Shown: in pieces, positions 1 to 12,598 of the stretch
Layout of the letters: every line of letters starts with the position of its first letter
Position numbering within the stretch: the first letter of the stretch is position 1
Origin: Prillingera fragicola
Lineage: Eukaryota > Basidiomycota > Tremellomycetes > Trichosporonales > Trichosporonaceae
NCBI GenBank assembly: GCA_002335605.1
Contig: BEDY01000016.1
Span: forward strand, 1 to 64,000
DNA length: 64,000 bases
Reading direction: 5' to 3'
Position numbers and translations under genes: made by a program
Notes under the pieces: generated by a model
What the model was told of the DNA's origin: nothing
What the model saw: the letters and a program-made list of their open reading frames with translations, nothing else
Databases searched by the model: none

Positions 1-764
1 GTTTCGCAGCGATTGGAGCTCTGTGGACGGAGATGGATGGAGATGGATTGCTGGCGAACGTCAATCTGACGAGTTGGATGGGTACGTCTATTGGTCTAGT
101 AATTACTTCCGTTAACGGCTGCCATAGGAGGACGTCCACCAAGGGAGTCACCTCGGGCATCGGCGTCCTTCCCAAACAGTGGTTCGTCAGCATCCGAAAT
201 GGCGTTTCGAGATACACTCGCTCCGCCGCACGCCGTCGCCGCGCCGCGCCGAGGCGTAAGCGCTGACTGCCGGCTGCCACCCCGAAGAAATGCAGCCACT
301 GCACCGCCTCTGCGCTCTTTGTGTACGCTTTGTGTGCTTTAGGGCTGCGAGGCGGGGGCAAGCCGGTTCTGTTCGGCAGAGCTCGACTTGCTGTGCGCTC
401 GAGCCTCTCAAAACAGCCACGGCAACACGCCACTAGGCCTACCTAGGCCACCAGGCATGAGTGCACAACCGCAAGGCTACAGCGCCGTGTCATCGGAACT
501 GCTGGAGCTGAGCGTGCATCCCACGTCGGCCGCGAGGTTTTGCAAGTGACGACCGCGTACGCGTACGACCGCCGTTCCGCAAGGCACGCCATGCCGATGT
601 GCCGCAGGGCGCTGTCAGCGTCAAAATATCTTTGGTCTCTGTTCGTTGTGCCCTTGTGCCCTACCAGGGATACAGACACGACAGGCTGTGTTATCATCAA
701 TCACTTTCGCCCATGAACTGGAAATGGGCCGTTAAGAGGCCGAAGCTTCTGTCTGGGAACATGG
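1..764. other. Intergenic stretch, no gene seen
   Basis: No open frame here shows a recognisable domain, a plausible spliced continuation or codon use like the neighbouring genes. The 3' part is the upstream region of the gene starting at 859. The last gene to the left lies outside the window. Confidence 0.6.
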
Positions 765-771
765 TATATAA
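765..771 (+). promoter_or_regulatory. TATA-like box
   Basis: TATATAA lies 88 bases before the start codon at 859 and is followed by a C/A-rich leader. Position and sequence fit a TATA element for the NAD(P)-binding protein gene. Seen in sequence only; no transcript start is known. Confidence 0.45.
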
Positions 772-858
772 CGCTGACGTTGTGTACACGAGTCCACAAA
801 CTCACACCTCCAACAACACCTACTTACTACCCACCACCCTAACTTACCACCAAGCACA

Positions 859-1707
859 ATGCACGTCGCCATGCTCGGCTCCTCTGCCGGAATCGGCTAC
901 CACAGTCTCCTCACCCTCGCCGCCCGCGACGACGTCGAGCTCACGCTTCTCCTCCGCCGGCCCAAGTGCTTTGACGACGACGAAAAGCTCAAGCCATACC
1001 TCAACACTGGCCGTATCCAGATCATCGAAGGTGATGCGACCAAGGCCGAGGACGTCGAGAAGCTGTTTACACGCCACGTGGACGTTGTCATGTCTTCCGT
1101 TGGTGAGCACCTTGCGGCGTTGGCTCGAGCTAACAACAGGCGGCACACCCAAGATGACCCTGTCCGGCTTCCAGCTCACCGACCCAACGGTTTGCACACG
1201 CGCAGCCCAGGCGCTCCTTGCTGTCCTGTCCAAGAGCGCCCAGTCGCCCCTCCCCCGCGTGATTGTCGTCACCTCTATGGGCATTGGCAACAACCACCAT
1301 GTCATGCCGCTCGCTCTGCGTGTAAGCCACCCAAACCAAATCACACTGACGCTCAGCTCCTCTACCCCTGGATGCTCTCCGGCCCACACGCAGACAAGGA
1401 AGGCGTCGAGTGGCTCCTCCAGCATGCCGCCGCAAGCTTTCCCGACCCAACAACCGTGGTCCCATCCACGACCATTCTCAGCGAAGCCGACCGCGAGGCG
1501 TCACCCAAAGGTCTCCTCCCCGAGCTGACCATTATCCGCCCAGCGCTGCTCAACGACAACGAGCCCAAGGGTCTCGACAAGCTCAAAGCCGGTGAGGACG
1601 TATATACCTACTTTGCCAGTCGTCGCGAGGTAGCCGATTTCATCACACAAAGGTGTCTCCCACCTGCTAGCGAGTGGGTCAACCGCGCGCCAGTGCTCGG
1701 TTACTAG
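859..1707 (+). CDS. NAD(P)-binding Rossmann-fold protein
   Basis: A predicted 258-residue protein in three exons: 859-1102, 1140-1321 and 1357-1707. The two introns are 37 and 35 nt and both joins keep frame. The N-terminus has a Rossmann nucleotide-binding motif (GSSAGIG, residues 7-13) followed by a hydrophobic strand and LLLRRP, as in atypical short-chain dehydrogenase/NmrA-like proteins. A later strand reads VIVVTSMGIGNN. No clear YxxxK catalytic pair is visible, so substrate and reaction are unknown. It probably acts in the cytosol as a reductase or epimerase-like enzyme, or as a cofactor-binding regulator. The start was chosen because it places the glycine motif at the extreme N-terminus. 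Family assignment is fairly safe, function is not. Confidence 0.75.
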   Translation: MHVAMLGSSAGIGYHSLLTLAARDDVELTLLLRRPKCFDDDEKLKPYLNTGRIQIIEGDATKAEDVEKLFTRHVDVVMSSVGEHLAALARANNRRHTQDDPVRLPAHRPNGLHTRSPGAPCCPVQERPVAPPPRDCRHLYGHWQQPPCHAARSACKPPKPNHTDAQLLYPWMLSGPHADKEGVEWLLQHAAASFPDPTTVVPSTTILSEADREASPKGLLPELTIIRPALLNDNEPKGLDKLKAGEDVYTYFASRREVADFITQRCLPPASEWVNRAPVLGY

Positions 1708-2033
1708 ACGATGTGGACGTTGAGCGAATAGAGTGTAGCCTGATTAGACTTTGCAATGTAATGAAATGAAATAATGTGCCAGGCACGGAATAAGAATGCC
1801 CAGACTTTCCTCCCACGTGCAGGCGCCCCTTTCCTCCTCCGCCACCGAGGCCCCCGTCGGCGACTTCCAGTGGCACGCGTACTCGTCACCCTGCGTAGCA
1901 CAGCGTTTGGGACAGCCAAGAGAGTCACAGCACATGCTCCTTCAACTTTACTCTTTCTCTCTTTCTCTCACTCCCACCTCCTCGACAACGACACACCCAC
2001 GCACCGATGCCAGCATAACCCGCGCGCGGCTTC
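1708..2033. promoter_or_regulatory. Channel gene upstream region with pyrimidine tract
   Basis: The region between the oxidoreductase-like gene and the channel start codon. Positions about 1948-1982 form an almost pure C/T run on the plus strand, the kind of leader tract also seen before other plus-strand genes in this window. No TATA box is evident. Confidence 0.4.
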
Positions 2034-5000
2034 ATGTCCGGCCCTCACGACCTCGTCTCGGCAACAACCTCGGCCCGCTCACCGCACAGCAGCCGCGCAC
2101 CTTCCCCCGGCGCCGGCGGTGCGCACGGCGGCTCAAGCACCCTCTCGCGCCGCCTCAGCTGGAATAACATGCGCGGCGACAACGGCTCGCACGCGTCGCA
2201 CGCGTCGCACGGCATGCCTGCAGCAGCACTGCAGGGCGCACGGGCCTCGGACCAGCCGTTGGACGGGTATGACCTGGGCATGCGGATCCAGAGCTACGAC
2301 ACGCTGGACGGCGTCGACGACCCACTCCGCTCTACAGGACTACGCAGCGAGTTCAACAGCCCGACCACGCTGCGGCCACCCGGAGCCCTCGGCGACGGAT
2401 ACCTCGGTGCAGCAGCCGGGAGCAGCAGGGAAGAGTTTGAGCGCCTCACGCCCGAAGCCCCCGACGCGCTCGACACCCGTAACGGGCTGGGCCATGGGCG
2501 CACGCCCAGCAAGCGCGTGTACGACGACGAGGGACTGATCGCCGCGCCGCTCAGTGCGCTGGGGCGTAGTCCTACTATCCGCCAGTTTTCAAACACACTG
2601 CGCAAAGCTAGTGTACGAGTTGTCAACATTATGGGAAACGAAAAGGACGACCACCAAGGCATGATACGGATCGAGACTAGGGACGACGAGGATACCGCTG
2701 GAAGCTCGCCCACGACCAGTGGGTCAGAGTCGCCACCGGTGCCGCCCCCGCCAAGAGGGACCGTCGTCCCATCTGGCGGGTTGCGAGGGCGGACACTGTG
2801 TTTGTTCACCTCGAGGAGCAGAGTACGCAGGTCAATGGACACGCTGATGAGGCTACCGTGAGTGATGTGTGCGTGACTGGGACTGACGTGCAGATGGGTT
2901 GAACCTGCAATCCTCGTGCTCATTCTTGTCAACGTTGTCGTTCTCGCGTTCCAGTCGTCACCACCGCTGTTTGAACCCCGAGCAAGTGGCTACTTTCAAG
3001 GCTGGGAGGACTATGTCCTGCTCGCGCTCTTTGCCATTTTCACGTACGTCAATATCTCAACCACCCGCTAACTGTCAGCCTGGAGATGTTTGCCCGAATC
3101 GTCCTCACCGGCCTGATCTTTGACCCCGATACCACCGTCTCTGCAGCGTTTGCAAGTGCCTGGGCGTACACCATGCGCTGGTCCAAGGCCGAAGACGACC
3201 TAGGACCAAACGACAAGCCGTGGCGACGACACAAGCCCACCAACTCGGTCAAGCCAAAACAGCGCGCAGACATGCTACGAGAAATTCCCTTTGAGGCGGC
3301 AGTCAGGCGTCAGCACGGTGTGTTGAAAGAAGGCCGACCATACCTTCGGCACTCTTGGCACCGCATCGACATGCTCGCCGTCGTCTGCTTCTGGGTCTAC
3401 TTTATATTGGCACTCGCAGGCCTAGAAGTCACCGAGAATCGGCACATCTACATCTTTCGTGCACTCAGCGTCCTCCGAGCGACGCGCCTTCTCGTCATCA
3501 CCTCGGGTACGGCGACTATTCTCCACTCTCTCAAGCGCGCCGGGCCTCTCATTCTAAACGTCACATGGTACGTCGTCTTTGCGGCGGCTCTCTTCTCCAT
3601 CGTCGGCGTGCAGAGCTTCCGTGGCTCTCTGCGCCGCAATTGTATCCTTACCGACCCGACAAACTCTACCAACGTCATCAATCTCAACGTCTGTGGCGGC
3701 CATGTCGACCCCACCACGCTCGAAAACCATCGCTACTTTATGACCGACGGCGCGCCGTCTCGCATAGCCCCCAAAGGCTTTATATGCCCAATCAACCAGA
3801 TCTGCCAGGAAACCGATGAAAACCCAGTCGGCAACACTGTCAGCTTTGACAACATTTTCATGTCGCTCGTCCAGGTTCTGATCATTGCCGGCGTCAACAC
3901 TTGGACAGGCACAATGTACTGGACCATGGACTCGGACTTTTTCTCCTCGGCACTGTTCTTCATTGTCGCCATTATCGTGCTCAACTTTTGGCTCATGAAT
4001 TTGATTGTCGCGGTCGTCGTCAACACGTTTCAGGATATTCGCGCCGAGACCAAGCGTTCGGCTTTCGGTGCCGACCAGAGCATTATCCGCGACCCCCAAT
4101 GGGCAGCGACCAACAAGCCAAAGGACATTAGCAGGCTGCTCAAGTTGTATCGCAAAACGGAAATATTTTGGGTGTTTCTCGTCGCTGCCGACCTGGTCAT
4201 GCAGGCGTGCAGGACGTCGTCCTCGTCCGACGGCTTTGTCCAAACGCTGCGCAACCTGGAACTCGCATTTACAATCGTCTTTGACGTCGAGATTATCATC
4301 CGTGCTGTCGCCTACCTCCCAAACTGGCAAGGCTTTTTGACCTCCTTTCGGAACGACTTTGACCTCTTTTTAGCGCTCGGCTGCTCGATTATCCAGATTC
4401 CCCCCATCCGCAACTCGGCAGTCTACCCCTGGCTCACCGTTTTCCAGATGCTCAGGTGGTATCGCTTCATCCTGTGGTTCCCGCGCATGGCTCCGTTGCT
4501 GCAAAACATTTTCGGTTCCTTTGCTGGTCTGTTGAACATGATCTTTTTCCTGTTCCTCATGAACTTTCTCAGCGCTCTCATGGCCGTCCAGCTGCTACGC
4601 GGAGACATGAGCAACGGCAACGGCGACATGATCAACTTTTCACAAGCGTACAACTCGTTCCTCGGCATGTACCAGATCTTTTCGACTGAAAACTGGACGA
4701 CCGTGCTGTACGGTGCCATGGGAGCCGAGTGGCAGTTTCAGCAGGGCTGGGTCGTGTGCATCTTCCTGTTCCTGTGGTTTCTTTTCGCGAATTGTGAGTC
4801 TCTACCGTTGGACGCGCTGACCCGCAGTCATTCTCATGCAAATGTTCATTGCCGTGATCAACGAGAATTTCGATATTGCCGAGGAAGCCAAGCGCAAGCA
4901 CCAGATCGAGGCGTTCATCCGCAAGACTGCCCCTTCTTCCGCGCACGCAAGCTGGATCGAGCGTCTCAACCCGTACCGACTAATTCGTGCCCGGCACAGG

Positions 5001-8000
5001 GCAGTCAAGGTCGACACGTTGTCGCCCAATCTCATCCTCCCGCTCAAGCAGAGCATTGGAGCCGATGTTGGCGCGCCAGAGATCGATCCTGATACCACTG
5101 GCGGCAAGGCTGCTATGAAGCGCATGTTTGGTCTCGAGAGCGAGGGTCTCGGCGTCCACATTCCCATGCGCAACATTACGCATAAACCACCACCTCGCCG
5201 CCACTCGACCCACATTACGGTCACGGACGAGACAGACGACGACCGCGGACTAAGCGACCTCCTCCCGCCGATTAACGCTGGTCAGACCCAGGACGAGCAC
5301 ATTGACGCACTGCGCGAGCGCCGCAACCAGCAGGCCGACTTTATCGCTGCGCATCCGAGCTACGACAAGAGTCTGTGGCTCTTTACGCAAAACAATGTTG
5401 TGCGCAAAATGTGCCAGACGCTCGTCCCGCCCGCGTACGGACAGCGCATCTTTGGCAAACGGGCGCACCCGTGGGTCAGCGTCGGGCTGCGTTTCATCGT
5501 CTTTCTCGCTGTCGTCGCGAGTATTGTGGTCGCGGCGATCGCTACGCCAGAGTACCGCCGCGGATACTATGCCCGGCACGGCCTGACGCGCGCGTCGTGG
5601 TTTGACTTGACGGAAAGCGGCCTCGCGCTCGTGTTTGTTGTCGAAGCGTTGATAAAGATTATTGCGGACGGCTTTATCTTTGCGCCGAACGCCTACCTCC
5701 TGAGTCTGTGGAATGTCGTCGACTTTGTCATCCTGCTCACTATTATCACCGAGACCACCATGGGCCTCATCGTTGTCGGCGGTGTCAGCCGCGGTACGCG
5801 CGCCCTCAAGTCGTTCCGAGCGCTTCGACTCATCACGCTGTTCTCGCGTCTGCGCGACACGTTTCACGCCGTGCTGTTCGCCGGCGCGATCCGAATCCTC
5901 GACGCGTCCATGCTTATGATTCTCTACCTCATCCCGTTTGCAGTGTGGGGCATGAATATTTTCATGAAACGCATGGCCGGCTGCAACGACGACGACGGCG
6001 ACGTGACCCACCGTTCCGAATGTGTGGGCGAGTTCAGCAACTCTCCCGTAGGGGACATTGCCTTTCTCGCGCCCCGAGTGTGGGCAAACCCAGCCTTTGG
6101 CGGCAGTGTATGGTCGTTTGACAGCTTTCGCTCAGCTGTGCTCATCCTGTTCGAGATTGTCTCGCTCGAGGGTTGGACAGACGTAATGGCCTCGGCCATG
6201 AACATAGCTGGCACCGACATGCAGCCGCAGACCAATGCGCAGCAGTGGAACTCGATCTTTTTTGTCATCTTCAACCTGTTTGGAGGAATTGTCATCTTGA
6301 CAGTCTTCTTGTCAATCATTATCGAGAACTTTTCCCGTCGCTCTGGCGCGGCGCTGCTCACGACCGAGCAGCGACAGTGGGAGGACCTGCAAAAGTTTAT
6401 CCGGCAGCAGACGCCCTCGCAGCTCCCGCGGAAAAAGCCCAACACGCCACTTCGTCGCTGGTGCTACGACCGGGCAGTCCAGAAGCGAGGTTACTGGGCG
6501 CGATTCTTCACGTTTCTCTACTTTGTTCACATTGTGCTGCTCATGACGCAAGACTACTCGAGCAACATTATGACCGAGCCGCAGCTCGACTGGACCTTTC
6601 TCGTGTTGACGATTGTGTACGCCATCGACCTTGTCGTACGCTTTATCGGGCTGGGACTGAAAAGTTTCCGCACCAACGGGTGGAACTTGTTCGACGTTGT
6701 TGTCATCACGGGCTGTTTCGCCACTACCATCCCTGCCCTGCAGGCGAGTATGGCCGGCCAACTCGGCAACCAGGCGAGCAAGCAGGTCCAAAAGCTGTTC
6801 CTCGTCTCAGTCGCGCTCAAGCTCGTTCAGCGTCTCGACTCACTCAACCAGCTGTTCAAGACGTCGGTCGCGTCGCTTCCGGCTATTGGCAACCTGTTTT
6901 TGCTCTGGGCGGTGTTGTTCCTGTTCTTTGGCATTGTATATCTCGAGATCTTTGGCCTGACCAAGATGGGCAACAGTGCTGAGACAAGGTTCCAAAACTA
7001 TCACACGTTTGGCAACACCATGGTCATGCTTGCGTTCATGTCCACGGGCGAAGGCTGGAACGGATTCATGCACGACTACACTGTCGAGTTTCCGCGCTGT
7101 ACTCGCAACGACAACTATCTCAACTCGGACTGCGGTAGTGTGGGCTGGGCGTATGCGCTGTTCATCACTTGGAACATTCTCTCCATGTAAGTGGCCAGGA
7201 CTAATGGTAGCTGACGGCAGGTACATTTTCCTCAACATGTTTACAGGAGTGGTGGTCCAATCATTCTCATACGTCTACCAGATGCCAGGCGGCGCGTCGC
7301 TCTCGCGTGAACAGATCCGTTCATTCAAGATGGTCTGGGCCGAGGTCGACAAGGACCGCACGGGCTACATTAGGCGCAAGGACTTCGCCCTCTTCTTCTC
7401 CAAGCTCACTGGTGTGCTCAAGGTCCGCATGTACCCGACAGAGTTTAGCGTCACCAACCTGCTGGCAAAATCCGCACCGGATCCCAACCACAGGTCGTCA
7501 AAGACGCAGATCGTCAATGGTGCCCGACATGCGATCGACTTGAACCGTCTGGACGCCCAGATTGCCCAGATCGACTTCAAAAAGGTTCACCAGCAGCGAA
7601 CGCAGTATGTGCGCTTGTTCAACGAGGCCAAGATGACCGAAGATCCCGGACGGGGCATCAGTTTCCAGCAAATGCTCGTCATGCTCGCGCACTATAAGTT
7701 GATTGATGATGAAAAGGCCCTGCCCGTCAAGGATCTGCTCGAGCGCCGCGCTCGTCTTGAGCGTGTCTCCGATCTCGTCAACCTCGACCGCGTGCGTGGT
7801 CTGCTCAGGACCTTTTACTGGCGCAAGCGATTCCTCGAGTCTCGGGCAGAGAAGCAGCGTGTGCTTGCCGAGCAGTCGTTTGGCATTCCCGCGATTGTGC
7901 TCGAGCCCATGCCGACGACCCCGCCACGCGACATTGTCACCCCGCCGCCGGGTTCGAGAAGCCCGTTCCGCACTCCACCTCGCACACCGCCGGGACACAG

Positions 8001-8347
8001 TAGTACCCCTCTCAGCTCTGCGCCAGGGTCGCCCGAGGGTGATGCTTTCAGTATAGGATCGCACAGCTCGTACGGCCTTGACGGTATGGGAACGTCGCAT
8101 CTGTCGCACATAAGCGGGCTTTCTGCGGGTGGCCTTGACCTCTCGCGAAGGCTGTCCAACGACAGTCGTTTGAGTTCAGACACGGCGTACAGGCGGTAGG
8201 TTTGGACGCGGCTTTGAAGGGACATTTGATCTGACAAACAGTGAACCGTCGTTTGAGGAACCTGAAGATGAGGATGTTTTGGCAGAAATGTCGACCTCGG
8301 TGTGGGGTGACATGATGCGTGAGGCGGTGGATGAGGAGGATACCTGA
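2034..8347 (+). CDS. CCH1: Cch1-type voltage-gated calcium channel alpha subunit
   Basis: Six exons (2034-2857, 2894-3043, 3079-4793, 4828-7186, 7221-8195, 8242-8347) give about 2042 residues, the usual size for fungal Cch1. The protein has a cytosolic N-terminus (residues 1-275) and four repeated six-helix domains. Arginine-rich S4 segments are clear, notably [19 protein letters not shown] in domain III. Pore loops carry NTW (about residue 586), ENW (about 858), EGW (about 1341) and EGW (about 1634), so the filter reads N-E-E-E. An EF-hand-like [12 protein letters not shown] lies near residue 1725, and the C-terminus is Ser/Pro-rich and cytosolic. In fungi Cch1 works with Mid1 in the plasma membrane for calcium entry under store depletion or stress; it is related to animal NALCN. 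Mid1 is not in this window. Confidence 0.95.
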
Positions 8348-8670
8348 GAGGAGGGATAGAATATTGGATAATAGATGGGGATTCATGGGCACGCAAGGTG
8401 CATAGAACAATTACGACAGACGATACGAGTACTGTACTATACAAGGTTACCACCAGGCTCTCCGGCATACATGCTATGCATTTCTGTTTCTCTAGGTCAC
8501 AAACTCAAGCGGACAAGTGGAGGTGGAGGACGGAATCAATTTGCCACCCAACCCACGTGGTCAATCCACAATTTTAAATGATCCACCCTCATGAGATTGC
8601 AAAAGTTGACAAGTGGCCGTCACCTTGAACCACCATCCAACCCATCCGTCACTGCGGCGCATCCCCTACC
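8348..8670. other. Spacer between channel and AC40 genes
   Basis: Terminator side of the channel gene and promoter side of the AC40 gene, both on the plus strand. I see no gene and no convincing core-promoter motif in it. Confidence 0.5.
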
Positions 8671-9854
8671 ATGCCTCGCGACATCAACGACCCCAGGCGC
8701 CATGTCCAGGTTCTCCCCGAGCGTGTTGGAGCTGTACGTATTGCGTGGCGAGCTTGAGTCGGGGTGGGAGGTGCGCGAGCTCGTACTGACGATTGCAGGT
8801 CTCCAACTCCGAGTTCCCGGGACACTACCCCGGCGAGGACCACTCGTGGAGTTTGAACAAGTTCAAGGAGGTGAGCTCTGACGATGTTAGTAGTGTGCTG
8901 ACAAATAGAATCTCATTATCTCGGTCCAGCGCCTGACGCCTAGCACGATCGAGTTCGACCTTGTTGGTGTCGATGCCTCGATTGCCAACGCGCTCCGCCG
9001 TGTCATGATTGCCGAGGTGCCCACTGTTGCGATTGAGGATGTGTACGTCTGGAACAACACTTCGATCATGCAGGATGAGGTCCTTGCCCACCGTGTTGGT
9101 CTTGTTCCCCTGAAGATTGACCCCCGGTCACTCGACTTTAAGCGTGCGTCAACCTCCTGTATATCAGCGCTAACATGCAGCGAGCAACTACTCCCCACCC
9201 ATGGAGAACGACACTCACGTTTTTGATATTCGCGTCAAGTGCGACCGCAGGCGAGACGCTGCTCCCGGAGAGACCGACCCGCGCAAGCTATACCACGACA
9301 GCAACGTGTACACCGGCATGATGAAGTGGGTGCCCAGTGGTGGACAGAAGCAAAAGTACAAGGGCAAGGACCCTCGCCCCGTCATGGACGACATTCTGCT
9401 CGTCAAGCTTCGCCCAGGACAGGTCGTCGACTTGCACTGCTTTGCCCGCAAGGGTGTCGGAGCCGACCACGCAAAGTACTCGCCGGTAGCTACCGCCTCG
9501 TACCGCCTCCTCCCCCACATCATCCTCCGCGGCCCCATCCCCAGGGAGCACCAGGCCAAGTTTGTCCAGTGCTTCCCCGAGGGTGTTGTTGAGATTGAGG
9601 ACGACGCACAGGGCAACCCCCAGTGTGTCGTCAAGAACCCTCGCAAGGACACTGTCTCGCGCGAGGTCCTCCGCCACCCCGAGTTCCAGGACCTGGTCGA
9701 GCTGAGCCGAATCCGCGACCACTTCATGTACTCTGTCGAGAGCGCCGGCCAGTACGAGCCTCAAGACCTCATCCCCGAGGCCATCAAGATTATGCTCGAG
9801 AAGATTGGCAAGGTTGAGGAGGGCCTCGACAAGCTCTTTGCTACCGATGCTTAG
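8671..9854 (+). CDS. RPC40: RNA polymerase I and III subunit AC40 (RPAC1)
   Basis: Exons 8671-8733, 8799-8870, 8909-9143 and 9181-9854 encode about 347 residues, matching the family length (about 335-350). The alpha-subunit-like dimerisation motif is plain: SIANALRRVMIAEVPTVAIE near residues 75-94, followed by DEVLAHRVGLVPL. The central insert domain follows, then the second half of the dimerisation domain with HPEFQDLVELSRIRDHFMYS near the C-terminus. AC40 pairs with AC19 to nucleate assembly of Pol I and Pol III in the nucleus. The gene is tail to tail, 87 bases apart, with the URI/Bud27 gene, whose product in yeast helps assemble RNA polymerases. Small first exons mean the N-terminus depends on the splice calls, but phases agree throughout. 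Confidence 0.95.
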
Positions 9855-9941
9855 GAGCGTCACAACCAAAACCTGTACAACTACGCGCCATCTTGACAGT
9901 ATGATTACAGGATGTATGCAGATACCCACTAGATCTATAAA

Positions 9942-12598
9942 CTACTGACCGCCCCGTGCTGCTTTGAATCGCGACACCTTCTTGGGAGCTTCTGGTGGAG
10001 CGGGGGCTGTTGGCGTTCCACTGACCGTAGGCCGTTCAACGACATCACGCGTAGCCTCCCTCACCCTGCCACCAGCCCTGCTGGCAGCAGATGACGGCCC
10101 TGCGGACCCCGCAGAAGCCAGGCCAGCAGCGGGTTTGAACGTAGGCAGACGCGGCAACGGCACCTCCTCGGCGTCGTCCACATCCATGCCATCACCGCCA
10201 AGCGGCTGCACACTCGGCGGGAGACTGGCCTGCCAACCGCGCTCACGCTCACGCTGAACCGCAGCAGGGTCAGCGCCCATGCCGTCGTCCTCGTAGTCTC
10301 CACGGAGAAGACGCGCCATCGTGTCTTGCCTGCGTGCGCGGCGTTCCCGGCGATCCTGGGCTGCGGCATCGTCGGCATCGTCCTCATCCTCGTCGTCGGA
10401 TCCCTCGTTGACCACTGGCGGCTCAAAGACGAGCTCGCCATCCTCGGCCCTTCCAACGCGGAGGAACTGACTCAAGTCATCTGCAGTAGGATTGACAATC
10501 CTCAGAGGGTCATTCTCATTCTCTCCACCCGTGATAGTCGACACGCGTGGAACACCCATGAGCACATTCGCGCCGGCATTCGCAGGGTTGTCGGGATGCG
10601 CCGGGTGCGAGGGGTCTTCGGGGTCAAAGTCGTCTTCGTCCAAAGGACGTTGCCATGCCTGGCGACGGTGGTACTCGAGGGCGACCTCACGCTGCAGTAG
10701 GGCCTCGTCGAGAGCGTACTCGTCCTCCTCATCGTCGCTAAAGTCGCCCAGGTCGCCGTAGTCAGACTCGTCGTCCGTGTCGTCGACGATCACTACGGGA
10801 GGCTCGGGCTTGGAGCTGCTGGAGCCGACGATGGGGGGTACAGAGCCGACGGTGGGAGGGACGGTGCCCACTGTCGGAGGGATTGACGTGGTGGCATCAC
10901 TGCCAACCGTCGGCGGCACAGTGGGAGCCGCCTCGTTCTCCACGACACCAGTCTTCATGACAGCCATAGGCTTAGCTTCACTGAGTTTTGGCAAGCTCGG
11001 CCCAGCCCCGGCCCGGCGCTGAGCAAACAGCGACGGTTTCTTCGGCTCCTCAGGCTTCACGTCAGCCTCCTCGACGGCAGGCTTCTGCGCACTCTCCTCA
11101 GGCGCATCAGGCGGTATTTCGACAATCTTGGGCACGCTCTGCTGCTGCTGTATCTCGACAGGCTTGGCGAGGAAACCCCTTGAGAAGCCTGCAAACGTAT
11201 CCGGCGTGGCCGGTGCGCCCTTTGCACGCGGCTTGGGCGGGGCGAGGATAGGAACCGGCCGGCGGCCGTAGGCGTCGCGTGTGGCGCCAAAGTCGTACTC
11301 GTTCCCGTCTGCCAGAACCTTGTCGAGGGGAAAGCCCATCTTCGGTCCACCAGGAGGAGGCGGCGACTCTGGAGGAAGTGGCACGGAGGCGTCAAACGAC
11401 ACGCTCTTCTTGCGCTGCGGTTGCTTCAGAATACCCTTTGGTGGTGCGTTGGGAGACAGCGCAATACTTGACGCTCGAGAGTGGCTCGGCGTGCGAAAAG
11501 GCGACAGCGGCCGGTTAGGCGGCGACATTGGGTCGTCCCTCGAAGGCGCGAGAGTCAGAGGGTGACCGAGAGAGCGTCCGGACGTCGCAGTCGGTGTCTT
11601 GTCGTCGTCTTCCACGTCCATGCTCGGCTGCTCCTTGTGGTCCACGTCCATGCTCTCATCCTCTGACCCCTCAGTGTCGCTATCCTCGTGAAAGAGCTTT
11701 TTGCGCAGCGCCGCACGACGCGCAACAGCCGCGGGCGAAAAGTAGTCGTCGTCGTTGTCCTCCTTGACGGTGACCGCACCCTCGCCCTCACCGGCAGGCA
11801 CATCGCCGAGCGTTGTCCCGTCGAGCGCCTCGCGAATCTCATGAATCGCATCTCCCTCATCGTTGACAGTCTGCATCATCAGCCCACTGTCCCCCTGCCG
11901 TGTTTCGGAAACTTACCGACTCGCCAGTGCCGGGCGGCGGCTTGAGCTGGTCACCCATAGTCTGATGCATGATGTCGACGAGATTCTTGAGCGAGGGAGG
12001 AAGACCATTGTAGTCGATGTCACCCGTGTCCTTGCCCTTGCCCTTGTCCAGGCTCTTGGGCGGCGCAGTGGCCGCGGCAACGGCGGGGCTGGTGGACATC
12101 TCGGTGTCTTCGCCTGGTGCAGTTGGGCTGGCGAGGGCTGGGTCGAAGCGAATTTCTGGTGGAGCAGCTCGCCTGCCTCCCGTAGGTACAGGTGCAGGTG
12201 CTGCCGACGCGCTGGAGCTCTCCAGTGCGTCGTGCTCGCGCGGCCGCCGGCCTTCGATCATCCTCGCGTGCTCATCCAACAAGACTGCCATTCAGCTCTC
12301 ATACGCTCTCCACCATCCAGCGAGCCAACTCACACTGCCTCCTCCTCCTGACATACTGCGCCGCCTCCTCAGCGCCCATATCGACCCACCACTCGCCGCC
12401 GACATTGACCTTCAAGTCGTTGGTGTGCACAATCTCGCCATCAAAGCTCGCCTTGCCGTTGAGCGGCACGCGAGCCGGCCACCGCGCGCGGGTCGGCAAG
12501 GCGTCCAGCTTCGCAGCCAGCAGGTCGAGTGCAGCGACGTGCGAGGCGAGACTGGCACCCGCGGGCTGGAGGGGGAGCTGGAGCCGGTCGGGCGGCAT
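9942..12598 (-). CDS. BUD27: URI/Bud27-like unconventional prefoldin
   Basis: Three exons read on the minus strand (12598-12334, 12284-11917, 11870-9942), about 853 residues. The N-terminus is a prefoldin-like helical hairpin with WPARVPLNGKASFDGEIVHT, typical of URI. Long acidic and Ser/Pro-rich regions follow, and the extreme C-terminus has the conserved VSRFKAARG box of fungal URI (DUF3835 region). URI/Bud27 proteins bind Rpb5 and promote cytosolic assembly of RNA polymerases I-III and translation initiation. A block of VPPTVGS-like repeats occurs mid-protein (see repeat at 10815-10925). The start at 12598 is the first methionine directly preceding the prefoldin helix. The 46-nt second intron uses the acceptor ending at 11871, required for phase. 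Confidence 0.85.
10815..10925 (-). repeat. VPPTVGS-type coding tandem repeats
   Basis: Within the URI/Bud27 gene the protein reads VPPTVGS, IPPTVGT, VPPTVGS, VPPIVGS, with a short break after the first copy. The DNA units are near-identical and mostly 21 bases long, so copy number could vary between strains. Confidence 0.8.
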
